A stretch of 64,000 bases of DNA from Adineta ricciae (taxonomy: Eukaryota > Rotifera > Eurotatoria > Adinetida > Adinetidae), in contig CAJNOJ010000233.1 in assembly GCA_905250025.1 (NCBI GenBank), positions 62,001 through 126,000 on the forward strand, read 5' to 3'. Under the pieces are notes generated by a model that did no database searches, had not been told where the DNA came from, and saw nothing but the letters and a program-made list of their open reading frames with translations. A program made the position numbers and the translations under genes. Position 1 is the first letter of the stretch; every line of letters begins with the position of its first letter. This document shows, one piece after another, positions 59,922 through 64,000 of this stretch.

Positions 59922-61832
59922 ATGGATCAAATCAAACGTCAACGATGTGATAGTTTCAACGACAATAAAAGACAGAAAACCGATGATTGGTATGTTGAAA
60001 AGAATTAATCTTCCATGAGAATTTCTTTTTTTATTATTTCTATGATTTAGTTGTGTTACACGATTTGAAGATCTCGCGAACGAAATTATCTATGAAATTT
60101 TTGATTATCTTGATTCTTATCATGTTCACAAAGCATTTTCCAGTCTCAATTATCGATTTCAATCTTTTCTCATAGAATCAAATCTTCCACTTCGAATCAA
60201 CATTCCTCTCATGTCTCCATCAACATTTCATCGTTACAATAATGATATTATTCAACCCAACATTCAACGAATTCATTCCATTCACGTTTCACATTATTTT
60301 ATGTATGATGAACAAACACTTCCATTAACACAAATGACATTCCTTCGATCACTTGTCATCGAAAACATTGAGTCTGAATGCTTACAAAATCTGGCCAATC
60401 AATTAATTTCGTTATCACATTTATCTTCATTGAGTATTATGATTATCGATACAGTTAAAGATAAAATTGGTATTTATGAACAAATCTTTCGTTTACCTTC
60501 ATTACGTTATTTCAAATTATTATTGGAAAATCCAAGGTATCAATCATGTGATGTATCATCGATTCACCTGAACGAACAAAGTTCGATCGAACATTTAGTT
60601 ATTGATCATCAAATCAAATATATCCAGCTCAATAGTTTTCTTTCATATGTCCCTCGACTACGTCATCTTTCTTTACAATTATCATCAGATTATGAATATT
60701 CACTAATCAATGTACCATGTCATGTTCTAGACAGTTTAACACATCTATCTCTGAAATCAACTTACCAACTGAGATTCGAGACATTGGAACGTATTCTTAT
60801 CAATCATTTTTCTCTTGTTGAGGTTTTACGTCTCTCTGTATCGCTAACGACTTTAGATGCGAACAAATGGAAACAATTGATATCGACACATCTATCAAAA
60901 TTACGTATTTTTGATGTCAGGTTTAAATTTTATTCATATAATAATGCAAAAGATGTAGCGTATGAAGAGCAAGTTACTCAATTTCAATCATCGTTTTGGA
61001 TTGAACGTCAATGGTTTTTTCATTCTGAAATAATTCGACTTCGATACCCAGAGCAAAAACTTTTCTTTTCAGTGAATGCATATCGGTAAATACTAATGAC
61101 GAGGTTTTTCACAAGGTTTAAGAGTTATGTTTCATAACGTATTTTAGAAAAAAAGATTATAGAATATATAAACAATCCAATGAAGAAAGTTTCACAGATG
61201 AAATTCGAACAATGTTCTACTCAGTTGACCATGTTGAAATTGGAGATGAAAGAGCAATGAATCAGTCTATGTCTTACTTCCCGAATGCTAATAAACTTAC
61301 TTTCGAAGATCAATTTTCAAGCGCTGGCTATTTGCTACTTTCAGTCGGTGTCAATCGTATTTTATCTTTACAACGAATAAAAACTTTAGTGATCAAATGT
61401 CATCATTTTTCTCTGATGAAAATGATTGACTTATTATCATGTATTCCTAATCTTCAAATATTAGCATTTCAAACAATGCCTCTTTACAAAGAAGAAGGAA
61501 AATCCATTGAACAAAACGACAAATTTCAATTATTGTCAGAGACAAATTCCATCACGAATATCAGTTTTAAAGAACGATCTACGCCAGACAAAATCGAATT
61601 ACTTATAAAGTTATTTCCTCGTATTCAGTATCTTGCAATGAATACATATATGAAAGATATGAAAGTTATATTACAACTTTTAGTAAAGCAAAATACCCCT
61701 GATCTACTATTAACATGTTTTACATATGCAGGTGAAGTGTATTTTCGACATCTGACTGGCTTAATTCAATCTAAAGTATTATCTACTGATTACAAAGTAA
61801 CACATGCTGGAAGAAAATTATACTTATGGTAA
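59922..61832 (+). CDS. F-box/leucine-rich protein, paralogue of 48100-50001
   Basis: Exons 59922-59989, 60051-61085 and 61148-61832, phases identical to the 48100 gene, about 595 aa. Starts MDQIKRQRCD; F-box FEDLANEIIYEIFDYLDSYH at about residues 26-66; Leu-rich body; ends HAGRKLYLW. Exon 1 is exactly 68 bp in both genes. Diverged throughout but colinear without large indels, so this is an old local duplication, now separated by about 10 kb holding the decayed membrane gene and the NYN pair. Both copies intact. Confidence 0.85.
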
Positions 61833-61982
61833 TAATGTATTGATCTCCTGACAGACAGTAAAGTTTTGTTTTGTTTTCGTGTACGTGCTAACAACTTTGT
61901 GTTTCAGACTTCCGCTTTTTTGTATATCTTTGATTCAGATAATCTGCATTAACCATGAAAAGGATCGATTTTCTATTGTACG

Positions 61983-62720
61983 TCATACTATCAGAGTTTT
62001 TCCTCTATATTCATAGAACGCAACTGATTTAATAGTAACTCCATCTGTTGACAAAAGTTGCGTGGGTCGACCAACCAATCCGACGTCGCCTAAACTTGTA
62101 TTGTAAGCTGGATTTTGTCTTTGAATGCATTTCGGTGCTTGTAAATCGAAATAAGAACAGAGATTCGAATTGAAATTATCATAAGTCAAACAAATCTGAT
62201 GAAGTAATCCATCGTAGAATAAATTGGAATGTGAAGATTATCATAATCTTCATATCTTCCCAAAACATTCTCAAGTGTTTCATTATGAATCGCCATTGCA
62301 AAAAACGAAATCTTTTCATCAATAAATTTCTTCGCAGGAAACAAAACACAAACACTACGATTTTGATTTCCATTGATCAACGTATTCGTATTAGCATACA
62401 TAAAATTTGTTCCTTGATCTTCCGACGGCATCTTCCAAAATGGATCGCAGGTCAAATCTTGAAAAAAAGCCAAGATTCTATGCAAAACAAAGTTTCTATA
62501 AGCACTCACGTTCGGTTTCACAAGATAACTTCACCGTTTGCAGCACGGCGAGTTCGACGAGAATTGGATTTTTCGCATTGATAACTCGGGAGATAAAACA
62601 AGTTCGAATCAAAATCGATGGAGCAAAAAGGAGAAAAACAATGAAGAATCTCTATCCGATGTTTCAAACGCATTTGCAAAACGTTCTTTCTTTTATACGT
62701 CAGCAGATTTTTCTTCAAAC
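61983..62720 (-). pseudogene. Unrecognised gene with one frameshift
   Basis: On minus, a piece with SNSRRTRRAAN (about 62540; furin-like RRTRR) can splice through GTGAAG...TTTCAAG to DLTCDPFWKMPSEDQGTNF (about 62465). It runs to RYEDYDNLHIP (about 62230) and then, one base out of frame, continues as FYDGLLHQICLTYDNF to EYRGKTLIV at 61983, where a GTATGA donor-like site follows. Cys residues and the basic cleavage motif suggest an extracellular protein. Either a one-base assembly error or true decay; the 3' end may be truncated against the F-box gene. Family unknown. Confidence 0.4.
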
Positions 62721-62861
62721 ACCGACAATATTTAAATCTGATGAAAGCATTCATTCATTTAGATCAACAGAGCCTTTCCGTTTGAATAATATCATAAGTT
62801 TATTTTTTGATAAAAATCTCTTTTTATCTGTACATTATTAGAAAAACCTTCGTTAAATCGC

Positions 62862-63185
62862 TTAATAATATCCATAACCACCTCCATAACCACCATTATA
62901 ACCTCCACCGAAACCTCCGCCATAGGGCTGATGGCCTCCAAATCCACCACCCATTCCAAAGTTTCCACCCATTCCACCGCCCATTCCAAATCCACCATTT
63001 GGATTTCCGCCGAACATATTGTCAACAATCATTCCCATTGGACCTGAAACAAAGAAATTGCATAAAAAAAAGAAGAATTTTCCGTCGTAGACTTTACTGT
63101 TCAATCCACCAGGTACGAGACTGTTGATGGCAAAATCCGAGGCTAATTCTCCAAAGCCACCAGCGAAGGGATTACTTCCGTACAT
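62862..63185 (-). CDS. Small Gly-rich protein
   Basis: Exons 63098-63185 and 62862-63043 (54-bp intron GTAAAG...TTTCAG), 89 aa. Start ATG at 63185. The N-terminal half is MYGSNPFAGGFGELASDFAI, then MIVDNMFGGNPNGGF, followed by GGFGMGGG and GGYNGGYGGGYGYY repeats to the end. No signal peptide. Gly/Tyr/Phe-rich tails of this kind occur in RNA-binding or structural low-complexity proteins, but no RNA-binding domain is present. TATAAATA on minus at 63263-63270 is a possible TATA box. Confidence 0.6.
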   Translation of the reverse strand: MYGSNPFAGGFGELASDFAINSLVPGGLNSKVYDGKFFFFLCNFFVSGPMGMIVDNMFGGNPNGGFGMGGGMGGNFGMGGGFGGHQPYGGGFGGGYNGGYGGGYGYY

Positions 63186-63870
63186 ATTGTATTGAAAACG
63201 AATAAGCAACCTTTGGTATTTAGAAATAAAAATGAGACTGAAAACAAGATAATATTGTTCTGTTATTTATACATTTTGTTCTTCATGGACAAAAAAAATA
63301 TAATCACTCGAGCATAAAAATGCGTCATTGTTTCGTATTATCTTTTCATCATTCATTATTTCGTTTATTCTTCATACCACGTTTTGGTACAATCAACTCG
63401 ATTTTTTTCTACATACTTTTATCATAAAAGTAGCCACGTCATTAGTTTTACTCGAAAATACCGAAGATTATTCACATTTGAAATCACGCTCAGTCTTAAA
63501 ATACTCAGTTTTTCATCAACAAAATCACTGTTTACTTGATAACTTCGCCAAGTCCATACATCTCATCTCTTTCTCTCCAACTAAAAATAGTCTAAACACA
63601 CAACCTCCAAGTGAAGGATCACGTCTTGGTTTGAAAAACTAACCGTTTCGCCACTCATCTATTGTTCTTTCACGAACGCTCCAATATGTGTAATAGCAAT
63701 TAATAAAAATGATTTCATATAAGATTTCACGCCCAGTACGTGTAGAATCTTTGATTGTGGATCGATTTCTATCATGTGAAGGTCATGATGATGAAGATGA
63801 GATTGAATTGTGAACGTGATGGTTGAGCGGAGAATAAATGTGATTTGAGGAATTTGATCATTTGAAGAAA
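63186..63870. other. Divergent intergenic region
   Basis: Holds the TATA-like box of the Gly-rich gene (63263-63270) and the upstream region of the transporter. No gene recognised; the open frame at 63328-63642 has no domain. Confidence 0.45.
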
Positions 63871-64000
63871 ATGGAATTTGTGAGAAGGAATCCGAATTTT
63901 TATAAATCGTTGGGAGTTTTGATTTTGCTGATTGAAATGAATTTACTTGGTGGAACTATTTTCGGCTTTCCAGCACTTTTTCCTATTTTAAGTCAAATGA
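63871..64000 (+). CDS. 5' end of a membrane transporter gene (MFS/SLC43-like?), cut by window
   Basis: ATG at 63871 opens 43 codons to the window edge: a basic start (MEFVRRNPNFYKS), then one long helix (LGVLILLIEMNLLGG) running into TIFGFPALFPILSQM. A first helix followed by G-FP-LFPIL resembles the N-terminus of SLC43/MFS amino-acid transporters. The assignment rests on one helix and is weak. The rest lies outside. Confidence 0.4.
   Translation, partial: MEFVRRNPNFYKSLGVLILLIEMNLLGGTIFGFPALFPILSQM

Overview
The window looks like bdelloid rotifer nuclear DNA, probably Adineta-like. The evidence is an AT-rich sequence, many 45-130 bp GT-AG introns, and gene families that are greatly expanded in bdelloids: F-box/leucine-rich proteins, Kelch and FG-GAP propellers, and rhodopsin-like 7TM receptors. 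Short, decayed DNA transposons are interspersed. No bacterial operon, rRNA, tRNA or CRISPR array was seen. The species call is inference.

Layout. (1) 1-10803 and 10805-23033 are two diverged colinear copies of one segment: decayed EGF-like/7TM gene, F-box gene, cathepsin-L N-terminal fragment, piggyBac-like element, Pif1-helicase C-terminal fragment, and a secreted PAN-linker-Kelch gene. Single Ns at 10804 and 23034 bracket the second copy. The 172 bases before the first N are repeated after the second N, so the middle block may be an alternative haplotype placed in series rather than a true tandem duplication. (2) 23207-30400 is a transposon graveyard: a fold-back repeat, a 7TM receptor fragment split by a TA-flanked MITE, and a Harbinger-like transposase remnant carrying a hAT-like insertion. 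(3) 30.4-36 kb holds small secreted or defence-like genes: a basic/Pro-rich secreted peptide and its decayed twin, an IFI6/IFI27-like protein, an i-type lysozyme and a RING/TRAF zinc-finger protein. (4) 36.5-42.7 kb on the minus strand reads as one 12-exon gene whose phases all agree. It has three repeated modules (membrane helix, Cys-rich ectodomain, membrane helix), a seventh helix, a Ser/Thr linker and a seven-repeat FG-GAP propeller (about 1763 aa). A decayed relative lies at 50.2-53.1 kb on the plus strand. (5) 43.7-47.1 kb holds a NIDO-AMOP-VWD (Mesh/SUSD2-like) protein. (6) 48.1-50.0 and 59.9-61.8 kb hold two paralogous three-exon F-box genes. (7) 53.4-57.9 kb is a divergent pair: a five-exon gene with a NYN/PIN-like C-terminus, containing a candidate 25-nt intron, and an unrecognised helical protein. 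(8) The right edge has a frameshifted unrecognised gene, a Gly-rich protein and the 5' end of a membrane transporter.

Functional reading. Intact genes group into protein turnover (F-box, RING), extracellular recognition or adhesion (PAN-Kelch, FG-GAP, NIDO-AMOP-VWD) and innate-defence effectors (lysozyme, IFI6-like). The best candidate for something undescribed is the fused multi-module membrane protein ending in an FG-GAP propeller. All gene models were made by eye from frames and splice sites; no database search was possible.
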